DNA from: Pelargonium cotyledonis | Lineage: Eukaryota; Streptophyta; Magnoliopsida; Geraniales; Geraniaceae | Length of the DNA stretch: 24,521 nucleotides | Assembly (NCBI GenBank): GCA_036897625.1 | Contig: JAYMTA010000761.1 | Location: forward strand, 1 to 24,521 | Direction: 5' to 3' | Shown: in pieces, positions 1 to 11,054 of the stretch | Layout: the number at the start of each line of letters is the position of its first letter | Position numbering within the stretch: position 1 is the stretch's first letter | Notes under the pieces: model-generated | What the model was told of the DNA's origin: nothing | Seen by the model: the letters and a program-made list of their open reading frames with translations, nothing else | Database searches by the model: none | Translations under genes and position numbers: made by a program

Positions 1-592
1 TGGACGGAAAGTTTTGTAACATACTTTAGGATAGCCAAAAGTAACAAACCATACTTTAGGATAGATATGTGCAAAAGGGGTATATTTCACTATAAATATG
101 TGTAATTTTCCCTTAATAGAATGGGTTGGGCTAAAACCCACTAACAAAGGAACCAACTTCCAAAAACCATTCAAGCTAATTACTGGAAAACTAAGCATTG
201 ACAACCAATTTTTTATCAGATTTTTTGAATTCATGTTTGTGAACATCAACTATATTTTTGGAGAAGAAGATGAATAGTACTCTTATAAGGGTATAATGGT
301 CAATTAACATTGATAGTTAATAGTAAATTTTTTAACTCTATAGATGGAACCAAAACTAAAATATCCCCGAAACTAAATTTTAAAACTTAGATATCACATG
401 CGTTTTGGAATTGGAAAATGGACTTTTAAAATAAAAATTAGACTTTATGTAAGGGTAAATCGCAAATTCAGTAAAGTGTAGGGTCATCTTAAAGATTAAA
501 GAAGTAAAAATTGACGCAAGATCCAAGCGTCGTCGTTTCAGGTAAATACAAATCCCATAAATGTTTTTATTTCCTTTTTCTGGTATTGGCCG
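1..592. other. AT-rich intergenic DNA upstream of HAKAI
   Basis: No coding region or RNA gene is supportable here. The only structure I see is a short direct repeat of about 17 bases (consensus catactttaggatag) near 19-34 and 49-64. The right end presumably contains the HAKAI promoter. I see no convincing TATA box at a fixed distance from a start site. Confidence 0.5.
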
Positions 593-1578
593 AGTACTCG
601 TCGGAGAAAGAGAACAACATACGAGTGAGGATTTGAAGCAGCGTCACCGACAGAATCCGCCGCCGGGACTTCCCAGAAACGATCTGGTCAGTCTCTGCTT
701 CGGAACTTCGCGCTTTTAGCTTATTTCGAATAATAAAGGTACAATTTTTATTGTATTGGATATTTAGGGTTTGTTTAGAAACGGATTTAGTTTATTAAGA
801 GCCGTGAGATTCTGTGTAGCAGACACTTATGAGCACCAAATCTGAATATTCTTGTGTAAACTGTTAATGGGTAGAAACTTTCAGTTTCTGGGTTCTCTCT
901 GTTTGCATAAAAATCTCACCATTGAACTACTGTTTCTGTGTGAGAATATCTGAATCAATACCTAGTTTGTTGTATATGTTGGTTGATATGCTTCATTTGC
1001 CAAATTTGGAGCATTGCAAGCTGTAAAATTGATTTCAATTTGATTGTGTTTGTATAAGCGAAACTGATGAAAAGATCATTTATAACTTTTTTAAAGTTAA
1101 GCATAGTTTCAGAGTTGGTTTTGATCCGGGCATTTGCCCAATTGTGTAACATCTCCTTGTGGTCTTCAGCCATCATGCATAAGTACATGCATGTTGCGGC
1201 CCACATGTATAGAAGGAAAATGCCTAAAAGTGTGGGATGGTGGTGTTGATTTGAAATGCCCTTGATTCTGCATGTGTGGAGTCCATGACTAAATAGACAC
1301 GTGTGACTTGCACTTCAGGGGGAGTGATGAAAGTAAAATGTAAAAGATGTTAAAATTTAACAGAAACCAGCTTTAGTACGTGTTTCAAGCTGTGAATGGT
1401 GTGGCTTTTGTTTATGTTTTGCTTTGTATTCTTAGGAGTCTTCACATTCTTCTGCAGGAGGTGCAATGAACTAATGTCATTGTATATTTGAGCCTGGAGA
1501 AGTAGAGCCGAGTTTGTCTTGTCCGTTGGGTACACGAGTGTATACTGTTGATACCAAGGAATCAGAAGGGTGAGAGAG
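593..1578 (+). promoter_or_regulatory. HAKAI 5' leader, probably with a 5'UTR intron
   Basis: The stretch before the HAKAI start codon has no long reading frame and looks like a leader split by an intron. A plausible donor is aataaag|gtacaa at 738/739, and a strong acceptor is ttcttctgcag ending at 1457. The second leader exon would then be 1458-1578. A telobox-like motif (ttagggttt) lies at 764-772, just inside the proposed intron, a position where plant housekeeping genes often carry it. The transcription start and exact donor are inferred; gtcagt at about 687 is an alternative donor. Confidence 0.45.
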
Positions 1579-3760
1579 ATGCTTCAGATTCGGCTTATCA
1601 AGGGGCCATCCTCAGAAGGTGGCGGTGGTGGGGCAAAGTCCTCGCTGACAGAGACCGTGACGGTTGCCTGCCCTGACCACCTTGTCCTTGCTGATCTTCC
1701 TGTGGCTAATGGCATTGGTGGAGCAACTGCTACTTCCTTGGTCAAGAGTGTTGGTCGCAGGTCACGGCGTCAACTTGGAGAACGAGTTCATTTTTGTGTT
1801 CGCTGTGACTTTCCAATTGCTATTTATGGACGATTGGTACCCTCTTAAACATGACCATTGCTGCATGTCAATCTTGTGTCTTAATGCTATCTGGAATTTC
1901 TTTTGTTGTCGATGTTCCTTGTACGGCTTGGTTTGACCATGAAGTAATCTTTGATGAGACAAGAAAAAAAATCTGGCATCTGAGTCCTTGGTTTATGACT
2001 TTATGTCTACCACTCTGTTAAAGTCCATGCTTATATCACTTTGCTTTGTATGGTTTATTCTGTTTTCTGCTGATTCTCTAAACATATTGTTGCCTTAAGA
2101 GTTCAACGAGCTCTTCGTAATGTTATAAATTGCTGTTCTTGCAGAGCCCTTGTGAACACGCCTTCTGTCTTGATTGTGCGAGGAGCGATTCTAGCTGCTA
2201 CCTGTAAGAATTAATATGGTTCATGTAGAATGCAATCTTCATATTTCCTTACCACTAAAGCTTTTTTGGCTAGTATTATCACATTACAAGATAAACTAAG
2301 ATGTTAGGTATCGTTTGGATTAGATTTTTCGTTCAGGAATGGGAATGGGAATGAGAATGTGATTCTCCTTCTTCATATTTGGGTTAGGACTTTTTCATCA
2401 AAAAAAGAGCTTTGAAATGGGAATTTCATTTTTATTTCAAAAAAAAAACCCGAATGAGCTACTTTAATTAGTTGTTTTTCTTCCTAATCCAATCCCCCAT
2501 TTTTTGCATCAAATGCTACATTAACCTTTGATAGTTTACGTAAACTTATTTTCCTCATGTGTTCACATACTAGTTTGGGATGTATAATCTCTCATGGACA
2601 GTAATTGATTGTCTCTTTCTTCTGCTATAATCCATTAGAAACCGTTTTTATTTTCATTTTGTTTCATGTTATGCAGGTGTGATGAACGGATCCAGAAGAT
2701 TCAGACAATTAAAATCATGGAGGGGATCTTCATTTGTGCTGCTCCTCACTGCCTTAAATCTTTCCTAAAAAGATCTGAATTTGAATCTCATATTCATGAG
2801 AGCCACGCCGATCTTCTTCAGCCCAATGCAGAGAAAGAAAATGGATATGAATCAGAGGCTCAGAGTATTAGACAACCTGCAGCTTCTGATTCCACTGCCC
2901 GAGCTCAACCAAGGCCTGTCCCTTCTCCTGGTTCAAATTCTCAGCTATATGATCGTGAAGATAAAACCCGTCATCAGCAGCACATTGAGCAACAAACCCC
3001 AAGACCAATCACACAGCCCATGCCACATCAAATGTTTGGTAGTCACCCATCAGATCTCCAAGGTGGCCAGAATTGGTTCCAACAACAGAGCTTTGATGCA
3101 CAAGGTGTTTCACAACAAGAAACCGGCCAGTTTCCTGATAAACAGCAAGGAGTTTTGCCTGATAATCCATTTCCTGAATACCCACCCATGCATTCCCTCC
3201 AGCAGCCAAATTTTGCTGTCCCTGTCCCTACACCGTTTGGTTTTCCTCCTTTCCCAGCTGATGGTAGTGCTCAACCTTACTATGGCGCTGCTTATGAGAT
3301 GACAAGGCGGGATTCAGCACCCGAAATGGGATTGGAACAAGGGTCATTGTCGGGTGTCCCACATAATAATCCTGCAACAGCTGTGAATTATCCTCAGCCA
3401 TGGAACACAGGACCAACTGGTGGCATGCCCTTTGAACCTCCACCTGGAGGTCTAGGAACCCCAGACGGTTTTGCAACCCCAGATTCTCAGGGAAAAGTAG
3501 GGTTCTATCAAGGTGACTATGGACGGAATTCAGGAGCTATGCCTCTGAATCCTCCTCCGTCTTTGGCAAACAAGGGAATGGATGCTGTGGACCCCCGGGA
3601 TGGAAAGGTGAATATGACACCACAGCCCTTGCAACACCCGCATCCCCCACCAACCCAAGCTCAACAAGGCCAGTTCTATTCTGGGGATATGGGTCGTGAT
3701 GGCCAAGGCTTTGGATGGCAACATGACAACCACAGCAGCTTCGGAAATGGTCAGGGCTAG
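1579..3760 (+). CDS. HAKAI: HAKAI-like E3 ubiquitin ligase, m6A writer-complex subunit
   Basis: Coding exons are 1579-1836, 2145-2203 and 2677-3760; joined they give 1401 nt, or 466 aa. The ATG at 1579 starts MLQIRL, as in plant HAKAI proteins. The RING finger is C3HC4: C73, C76, C89, H91, C94, C97, C104 and C107. It is split by both introns, so only the spliced frame shows it. A C2H2 finger follows directly (C126, C131, H144, H149), giving the RING plus zinc-finger arrangement typical of HAKAI. Residues from about 160 to the end are low complexity, rich in Pro, Gln and Gly, and probably disordered. In Arabidopsis, HAKAI belongs to the nuclear mRNA N6-adenosine methylation complex with MTA, MTB, FIP37 and VIRILIZER. 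That role is from family knowledge; ligase activity in plants is not shown by sequence. The gene converges on the reticulon gene. Confidence 0.93.
2307..2519. mobile_element. MITE-like inverted-repeat element in HAKAI intron 2
   Basis: The left end (gtatcgtttggattag...ggaatggg) is imperfectly complementary to the right end (...cctaatccaatcccccat...caaatgctac), so the segment can fold as a long hairpin. The left arm also matches the end of the element at 11542-11676, which suggests one MITE family. The arms have diverged and I could not fix a target-site duplication, so the boundaries are approximate and the superfamily is undetermined. Confidence 0.45.
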
Positions 3761-4419
3761 TTTCTGCTTCATTATGTATTTTTCTTTTCTAGGAGAACCT
3801 ATTTTTATCACAGTATCACAATCTTCCAATTTATGAATGCATTTGTTCACAAATCCAGGCTGCTTTTATTGCTAATATTGGTTCTCTTTTGCATTCTTGG
3901 CAACATAGAAAATTTGCGCATAAGAACGAGATTCACATTCTTCATGTTAAGATCATGATTTTGTTTGCATGAATCTTGGTTGTCATTCCCTATCCCAAAA
4001 ATTGAATTAAGTTGATTCAGTGGTAAGATATACAATGCAAAGCATAGTTGCGCATGCATTGTGAAGCAAACCAGAAACTATATCATGTCTGCATGAATTG
4101 ATGAACAAAACTTCATGACCATATAGGTGCTTATCAGTTATCACTTTGTTCTTGTTCACCCAATTTCTGTAAAAAAAAAAAAGTTTTTGAGTGAGTTTTA
4201 ACTATTTTTGTTCGAGTTTGACCATAAAGCTTGGGCCAAAACTGGTATAAATGCTCACATTCACACACACAACAATTTACCAATTCTGAAAACAACATTT
4301 TTCCCAGTCAAAACCTGTACATCCCCGCCCCTGGAAATCAAGATCAAAAGAACAGAGTGCTCTCAACATTTTTTTGCACCCCAAAATCATAGTAAAGATC
4401 TCCTCAAGCCCTGGGGAGG
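3761..4419. other. Convergent intergenic region, HAKAI and RTNLB 3' ends
   Basis: This holds the HAKAI 3'UTR and the opposing reticulon 3'UTR. Apart from an A-run near 4170, I see no gene, repeat or RNA in it. Short open frames here have no recognisable protein features. Confidence 0.5.
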
Positions 4420-6146
4420 CTAGCTGAGTTTTTTCTTCTCCATTATCCATCTTCCAATCCCATGCTCCACATCTAATTTCACGTACAACTCCTGCATTTT
4501 CCTATACACCGCGATGATGTGTCTATCGATATGATCTTCGAATCTCTCGTAGAGGGCTGGAACCGTGAGAACAAAAACAAGGCCTGCAAAAAATGGAAAT
4601 GGAGAACAAGAGATTGTTTATGATGGAACATGTCAAAAAGTACATGTTTTGGTTGTCAAAGTGAAACTTACTCGTGTAGCCTAAAGTAAGGAAATCGGTG
4701 AAGCTGCCAACAATGGCTATCAGCAACAGGTATGAAGCTACTCTGAAGAACAGTCTTGAGTTCTTGCCAAGAGCAATATCTTGGGATGCTGAGAGGAAAG
4801 CATTTGCATGGGCGCGAATCGTAGCTGCCGTTTCGTTCACTAGCTCTTCTGATAGATACAAGCCTGGTATAGGCGGCGCAGGTCTGTTCGACATGGAGAT
4901 GTATAAACAAAAGTGACAATGAGATTGCATAACATAACCGGTAAGTTCAGGCATCAATGTGCATTGTTGTGTCAAATGAAGTAATCAATAAAAATGTTCG
5001 GCTATATTTGTGTAACATCTTTCATATGAATTCTTAAGAGCAATAAGCGACACTCAATAGCAGCATCAAACCAAGTCGTCAATTTTATAGCACTCTTGGG
5101 ATTGAACCTTCAAACTACACAGATCGATCAAATAACGAAACAAAGTCTGCACAAAATCTCAGTGCACCAAAATCCAAATGCCAAAATTGGAATCCTAATA
5201 GAGGTACGATTATGGCAAAAGGCCTTTAACTCTAAAAATGACTATCAAGGAGGTGCAGAAACATTTTACCCGAATCAGTACAACTCTGACAAGAACAATG
5301 GAAAGCAAATCACTAACAATTAACAATGGCATAAAGACTTGCAAGATTGACATTTTTTTCAGAGCTCAAGAAACACCGGACAAGATGCAATTAGAGTGAA
5401 TCAGTTGGTACAGTTTGTATATTTACCTGTTGAGAATTGCTGCAGATTTGGCCCAGAGAAAGAGAATGGTGGCTAGGAGTAGAAGAACACTAGAGACAAG
5501 AGTCAAGAGAGTGTAACCAGATCTCTCAAAGACCACCCAAACAGCCAGAGTCACTATCAAAATACCCACTGTCAGATTCTTTTGCCTCCATAGTATCACA
5601 TCTGCAACTGTCCAAAACAACACAAGAATTCAAGAAAAATAAATCCCTAAAACCCAAAGCCCTAATTGCACCAAAATCAAGAGCAACATTTCAGTGCTTC
5701 AAAAGGGTCAAGCTCAAAATCCACAATTGAAGCAAAAAAGAACAGATTTTGAATCATGGGTTATTGCAAAAAAAGCATCAGCTATTCTAATGTCAAAGAA
5801 ATCCTGCAAATAAAACCCTAAAACCCCAAAACCAGAATTGTACCAAAATCAAGAGCAACATTTGATCAGTTCTTCAGAAGGATCAAGCTCAAAATCCACA
5901 ATTGAAGCAAAAAAGAGCAGATTTTGAATCATGGGTTATTACAATCAACTATGCTAAATGTCAAAACCAATACATCAAATACAATTACATGAACATCACT
6001 TTCCAAATCCAAATTCTGTAAATGAACTGAAAAGAAAGCTCTTTCATGGGTACTGAATAATTTTATAACTGTAACTTACCAAGACCGGCTCCAAGGATCT
6101 GATGAACAGTTCTTTGTCTGTTAAACAACCGATCTGATGAAACCAT
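4420..6146 (-). CDS. RTNLB: Reticulon-like protein, plant RTNLB family
   Basis: Four coding exons on the minus strand: 6146-6080, 5607-5427, 4883-4672 and 4583-4420. Joined they give 624 nt, or 207 aa, a normal length for short plant RTNLB proteins. All introns have GT-AG ends and the frame is continuous. The protein is almost entirely a reticulon homology domain: a first long hydrophobic hairpin at about residues 34-75, a hydrophilic loop at about 77-126, and a second hydrophobic hairpin at about 127-165. It ends in KKLS, which fits a C-terminal dilysine (KKxx) ER-retrieval signal. RTNLBs insert as wedges in tubular ER membrane, shape tubules and constrict desmodesmata. The exact paralogue is not assigned; the sequence resembles the short RTNLB8-12 type. 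The 5' end faces the Josephin gene's 3' end, about 960 bp away. Confidence 0.92.
5641..5985. repeat. Two-copy tandem duplication (about 172 bp) in RTNLB intron 1
   Basis: The first copy (about 5641-5811) and second copy (about 5812-5985) share long near-identical blocks, including ctcaaaatccacaattgaag and cagattttgaatcatgggtt. Differences are mostly single bases and small indels. It lies wholly within the first coding intron, so the protein is unaffected. Unit boundaries are approximate. Confidence 0.85.
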
Positions 6147-7103
6147 TTTCTAAGAAAAGCAGATTTGGATCGTCAAGAACCTCAGAGACTGAGGTGGCTA
6201 ATTTTCGGATGATCTAATGAAAAAGAGAGGCAAGGGATTTTGCTAGCCTTTTTTATTTTATTTTATCAGACCATCCTTCGTTTGTTTTACAATTTTAATA
6301 TATTTTTCAGGTGGTGGCATAAAAAATCATGAAATAAGTGATAAAAATAGTAAAAACTTGTAAAATAAAAAAATAAAAATGATGGATGTCTATAGAAAGG
6401 TGTGGTTGGTGGTGTCAGCTTCCAGCCTAAAAGTGTCATGCCACCCATTGTTTTTTTTTTCCACCTATTTTTTTATGTCATCTTAAATAGTATATTCATT
6501 AATAATTGCAAATTCAATAACTTTTGTACAAAAAACATTTTTAACTCTAGATCAAAAAAACATTTGTAACTCTTAGTATTGCCTATGTTAATGCATTGAT
6601 AGATGTCTGAAATTTCAAAGATAATTGAATGCAAACCACTTTATAAGTAACTTGCAGTTAAAGTCATCAATTTTTAGAAAGGAAAAAAAAAAACTGATGG
6701 AGAAAATAACCTCCCTTAGTTTCTATAAGAAAGCATCTGGGCCATTCTGAGAACCCAAAACTGAACCTTTAAAATAAGAGCACAAACTCTAACAAGAACT
6801 AGAACATGAAAAAGGAAACTGAGAATATAAGCTAAACACTAAGAGTAGGAAAAAAAAAACAGCAAAAAATGTCGATCATCCAACAGCATATCTGCAAGGT
6901 TATTTCTCAGAAAATGAAGCTTTTACAATTGTTTTAACAGGACTCTTGACAAAGTATCAAGATTTGCTGTGTATACTGCACAATATAACCGAACCTCGTT
7001 GCCAAGAACCGTGTGTTTTAACCACCTAACCTGACAATACATAAGTCATTGTCCATCAACCAGTAAACAACAAAAGGTAAAACCTAAAAGAATGTTTCTT
7101 CTT
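6147..7103. other. Intergenic region between RTNLB 5' end and Josephin 3' end
   Basis: The first 100 or so bases beyond 6146 are probably the RTNLB 5'UTR and promoter; the right part is the Josephin gene's 3'UTR. The middle is AT-rich with several A- and T-runs. I see no gene, tRNA or structured repeat. Confidence 0.5.
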
Positions 7104-10100
7104 TCATGCTACTTTGTCTTTGCTGTCTTGGTTTTGGTCCGGTGAGGCGCTAACTTGAGCAACTTCTTGAGGACTGGGGACGGCTGGAGTTGAATCCATC
7201 AGGCTCGCAGCTATTGCGGCCTTCAAGTCCTCGTCCTCCATGTCCGAGAGCAGTTCCGCTTCCACAAGTGAGAGAAGAGGATCGGAAGATTGTTGTTGAG
7301 TTGTGTTGGCTCGCTGAGGAGGGACCTGTGTAGAGTTGCAGGACTTTGTTATTCTCTCAGCGTCTTCTGGTGATAGCCACTGCCCATAACCGTTGGAAGC
7401 TTCGGAGGATGACATAGGGCACTCTCTCGGGAAGTTTCCTCTGACTAGAAAAATGCTCCAGCCGAAGCCTTTCAAGGAGTCCAGATAAGCCGAGAGATAG
7501 AACTTAGAGAGGTGCTGCGGGGCTGCATAGAGACTGTCGAAATTATACCATTCCCCGTTTACCTTTCTGATACAGAACCAATGGTCCTGCAAATGACAGA
7601 TAAATGCATTTTCAAGCTCGGGGTCTATCTGGGCTGGCTCGGCAACTGGACAGTCTAAAGGAATAACTTGCAGATCCCACACCTCTAAAGCCTTTTGCAA
7701 AACCTGAGAGCAAACCGTGGAGCAAAAATCAGATGAATGTTGACACTCTTATTTGCGCACTCATTTCCAACAATAAATTGCAGAAGGTCGTATGATGAAG
7801 TTAGTGCACAATCCATAAAAGCGGAGTGATAAGAAGATAATAGTCCAGACCACCAAATATAACAAATCTGAAGAAATTTCTTCCTTGAGCTCATATGCAC
7901 ATCCCTTACTCAAGATGAGGCACTAAAACTATAGAGTAATGGAAACAGGGTCAGGGTGCATAAGAAAGAATGAGTGTCTTGTCTTGATACAAAAAGAAAC
8001 TCATGAACATAAACAAAAATTACAAAAGAAACAAATTGTTCAGAATCGATAAAAGAGGTCTCTAATGTTACATTCTATAGATAAAAATTTGCCATTAAAT
8101 AATGACCCGAGAAAAAAAAAAGTAAACTAGAAAACATGTGGTAACATTTCAGTCAAATGATTGTACATCCAAGGGATATATAAGGCAACATACAGAAACT
8201 ATATTTGAAATGATATTACGAAGGCCCCTTAAACTTACACCATTTAAGATTTAAATAGAGATTAATCAGCCAAAGTCTCGAGTGAATGAAAAGGATTTCA
8301 CGAAGCAGCCCTCGAAATGACAGTAAAAATCATAAAAACAAAGAGATTTTCAATAACTATTGGATTATATTAATTAAAGGCAGTTGAAAGAGGCCTTGTA
8401 GCTAATTTTTTTCCTTTCCTCAAATACTAAGGTAGGCATCACTAGTCGGATGCTTTTGCTAATGGCAGGACAGCATGGATCGTAACAAGTTATATATGGT
8501 AAGAAGCACTATCACATGCTTGTGCAGAGACAAATTAAAACGGGTCAAGTGAACGGCTCCAAAGTACGAAGTTGGTTCCTTGATTCAACAAGGCACTGCA
8601 AGACAAGACTATGAGTACAGCATGATGTGTTTCTCATATTTAAACTGATATAGTAGTAAAATGAAATTGGGAATTACACATGTGGCCAAGACTCTTAGAG
8701 GTTGACCTCCCCTCGAAACCATTACCAAACAAGTTGTAGCTTATTATGTGATAGATACCGGGAAAACACTGGCTAATTAGATATTGGGCATTTAGAAAAG
8801 TACCATATGGATATGCTTTAAGAGTTCACCAGCAAAAGTACAAAACATTAAAAGATATCATCGTTGTACCAGCAATGCTCTTTTCCAAAGTGTCAAATGA
8901 ATCTATAGTGTAAATAGAAACAAAGGTCATGACGAGAAAAAGTTCAGATTTCCAAACCAATTTCAGTTAGTATCAGGTATAGAAAAACAAGTGCTTCACA
9001 TGCCCGCGTGGTGTGATATTCATTCACGCCAAACAGCCTTTCCACATGCAACTCAAGTAAGAATTAGAGAAAACACCCGATCTCTCATGATAATTTCTTT
9101 ATTACTTTTAGACTCAAATTGCAGTTGATGATTTTCTAAATGCCACATCAGTAGGTTCTGTAGAATACTAGAATGTCTCACGATAACCATTCAGGATGAG
9201 ATCACATGAGCAAATGTGAATAAGTAAACAATAAAAAAAAAAACTTTATTGAGAATGAGTGAACACATAAAGAAGTGAGTTTTCAGAAAGATGGTTTACC
9301 GCAAGAATCGAAAGAACTATAACATAGAGAAAAGGCTCTATAGAGTAGATACGTGCATAGTTTGAACCCTCAAGCAGATAAATTAAGTGTTTCCTGTCAA
9401 AGATGAGGTAATATATAAAACTAAAAGCAAAATCCAATGTTCCACAAGCTGCTGAACCAAAAAGGAGGCTCTTAATAAAACATAAGATCATAATAGAATT
9501 ACTAGGTTCAGTTTATCAGCTGGATCGTATGTTCCGACATTTCTCTCTTTCTGGCCTCTCTAATCACCTATACTGAAAACATGCAAAATTAAACTATCCC
9601 TCTGCTAGCACACCAAAGAATTCTTACTGTAAATAGCATCATCATGGATCGAAGAATTTGATACTTCACAAGAACTTATACATGTTAATGTAAGTAAAAC
9701 ACACAAAATTGAAATACGAACCTAAGTTAAGCTTGACATCAAACCAAATGTAAGAACAGAATAAAAAATCAAACTTTGTTTCCCTAATTGTCTTCAAAAC
9801 TCAGAAAAAATGATAACTTTCAGCTCAACTGAGCTTTGTACAGCTCCTTGCTCATAGCAGATACACAATCCATCAACATGAAAATTTGGAATTTTCACGA
9901 GAAATGTAAAATGGGGTTTGATGTAAGGGAAGAACCTGGATGCTGAAATCGCCGTCCAAGGAGACATTGTGAGACTCCTCGGAGAGAAAATCTCCGGCGG
10001 CGGCGGAGGCGCCGCCCTGGTGCATCATCTGGCGCTCCTTGCGATCGAGATCGGAGGCGAGAGCCGCCAAATCGAACTCGGAGAAGAAAGGGCCCTGGAG

Positions 10101-10184
10101 GACTGTGTTGACGCAATGCACGGCGCAGAGCTTCGACTCTTGTACCTCGTGGTACAACATGCCTCCGTTGCTCGGTCCGTCCAT
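7104..10184 (-). CDS. MJD: Ataxin-3 homologue, Josephin deubiquitinase
   Basis: Two coding exons on the minus strand, 10184-9936 and 7703-7104, join in phase 0 to give 849 nt, or 282 aa, close to the size of the Arabidopsis ataxin-3 homologue. The Josephin cysteine-protease domain fills about residues 9-185. Catalytic Cys is C20 (in ESKLCAVHC) and catalytic His is H124 (in QDHWFCIRK). The third position, Asn134 in human ataxin-3, is D139 here (YNFDSL); Asp or Asn can serve in this family. A ubiquitin-interacting motif lies at about 238-253 (MEDEDLKAAIAASL). The expected action is cleavage or editing of ubiquitin chains in nucleus or cytosol. Only two short glutamine runs occur, with no long polyQ tract. 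The 2232-bp intron falls just after the Josephin segment ending GDFSIQ. The gene diverges from the alpha-CT cluster. Confidence 0.93.
7704..9935 (-). other. Single 2.2 kb intron of the Josephin gene
   Basis: The donor is CAG|gttctt and the acceptor is ctctcag|GTT, read on the minus strand. It is much longer than the other introns here. Scanning it I saw no nested gene, no transposase or reverse-transcriptase fragment, and no clear inverted repeat. Short open frames inside it have no recognisable motifs. Confidence 0.7.
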
Positions 10185-10823
10185 TGATTCTGTGTCACAA
10201 TCGGTACCTGCAAAACCCTAGAATCTTCTGACGAAAATGATTCAGATTTTGGTACGTAAATTCTGAAATTTTTGCCGATTTCGATTGTGTATATCAGATT
10301 GCAGATTGTTTCGGTGGCAAGAAAATGAGATTGAGATTCGAAATTGGGAAAAAAAAAAATTATTCTCAGTTTCTCTCCGCTTTTGCTCTGTCTATCTCAA
10401 CCCGAGACTGTGTGAGAGAGAGACGTTTGTGTCAGCGCGTGCGAAAAACGGCTTTGCACGTGTGTTGTCACTCAAAGGTAGCATTTTTATCCGAAATTGT
10501 GGGCACTCGAAATCTTATTAGAAGCATCGGAATCAATTGCGGATAGAGCCGAGCAATCTCGCACGTTTTACATGTAAAACCCGAGACCCCCAACTTTTTT
10601 GGGTCGATTCGGATTAGACCTTTTCGAATCTGAATTATCGGCTCTAGTTAAACTGAAATTGGTCATTTGAAATGCAACATATGACCCGTCAGGAACACGA
10701 CCCCATAATTTTACGGTTGAGTTCGTCGTCACGAACCAAACACAAATTTATTTAATCTTATGTCGTGTTCGTATCGTGAAACGGGTCTTGACGCGAATCG
10801 GTAACTGTATATAGAACAATGTC
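10185..10823. promoter_or_regulatory. Divergent promoter interval, Josephin gene and alpha-CT paralogue 1
   Basis: The two flanking genes are transcribed outward, so this interval plus the leader to its right must hold both promoters. Nothing in it codes for a recognisable protein. The segment at about 10555-10800 is rich in cgggtc, cgaac and gtgttcg words and includes the palindrome ttttacatgtaaaa at 10566-10579. This composition resembles the repetitive DNA at 16735-17400 read in the opposite direction, so part of the interval may be a decayed repeat. Confidence 0.5.
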
Positions 10824-11054
10824 AAACGATGCCGTTTTGTTTAGGATAAAATCACCCACCACCAACAAAATACCTGCGAAAATGAATTTAGGGTTTCAAT
10901 TATTTAATCCCAAATTCGAAAATCCAGATATTTTCTTGGCGATCTCCACAATGCTCCTCATTTCGACTCTACTTCTCATAGCTTCGTAGCTCTCTCTCTC
11001 TCTCCTCGCAGCTCATTTTCTCTCTCTAACTTCGTCTCCATCTTCACTTCACAG
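10824..11054 (+). promoter_or_regulatory. Promoter and leader exon of alpha-CT paralogue 1
   Basis: The segment begins with an acgatgccgttttg motif and carries a telobox-type ttagggttt at 10888-10896. A ctcttctcat-rich leader follows, with a (CT)n run at about 10990-11004, ending at the 5'UTR intron donor acag|gtcagt at 11054/11055. The same order of motifs recurs 2554 bp downstream before paralogue 2, and the leader part recurs before the full-length gene. The transcription start is not fixed by sequence. Confidence 0.7.

Noticed and set aside
2781-3302. Second-frame ORF inside HAKAI
   Set aside because: Overlaps the HAKAI last exon in another frame. The HAKAI frame has the zinc finger and continuous homology.
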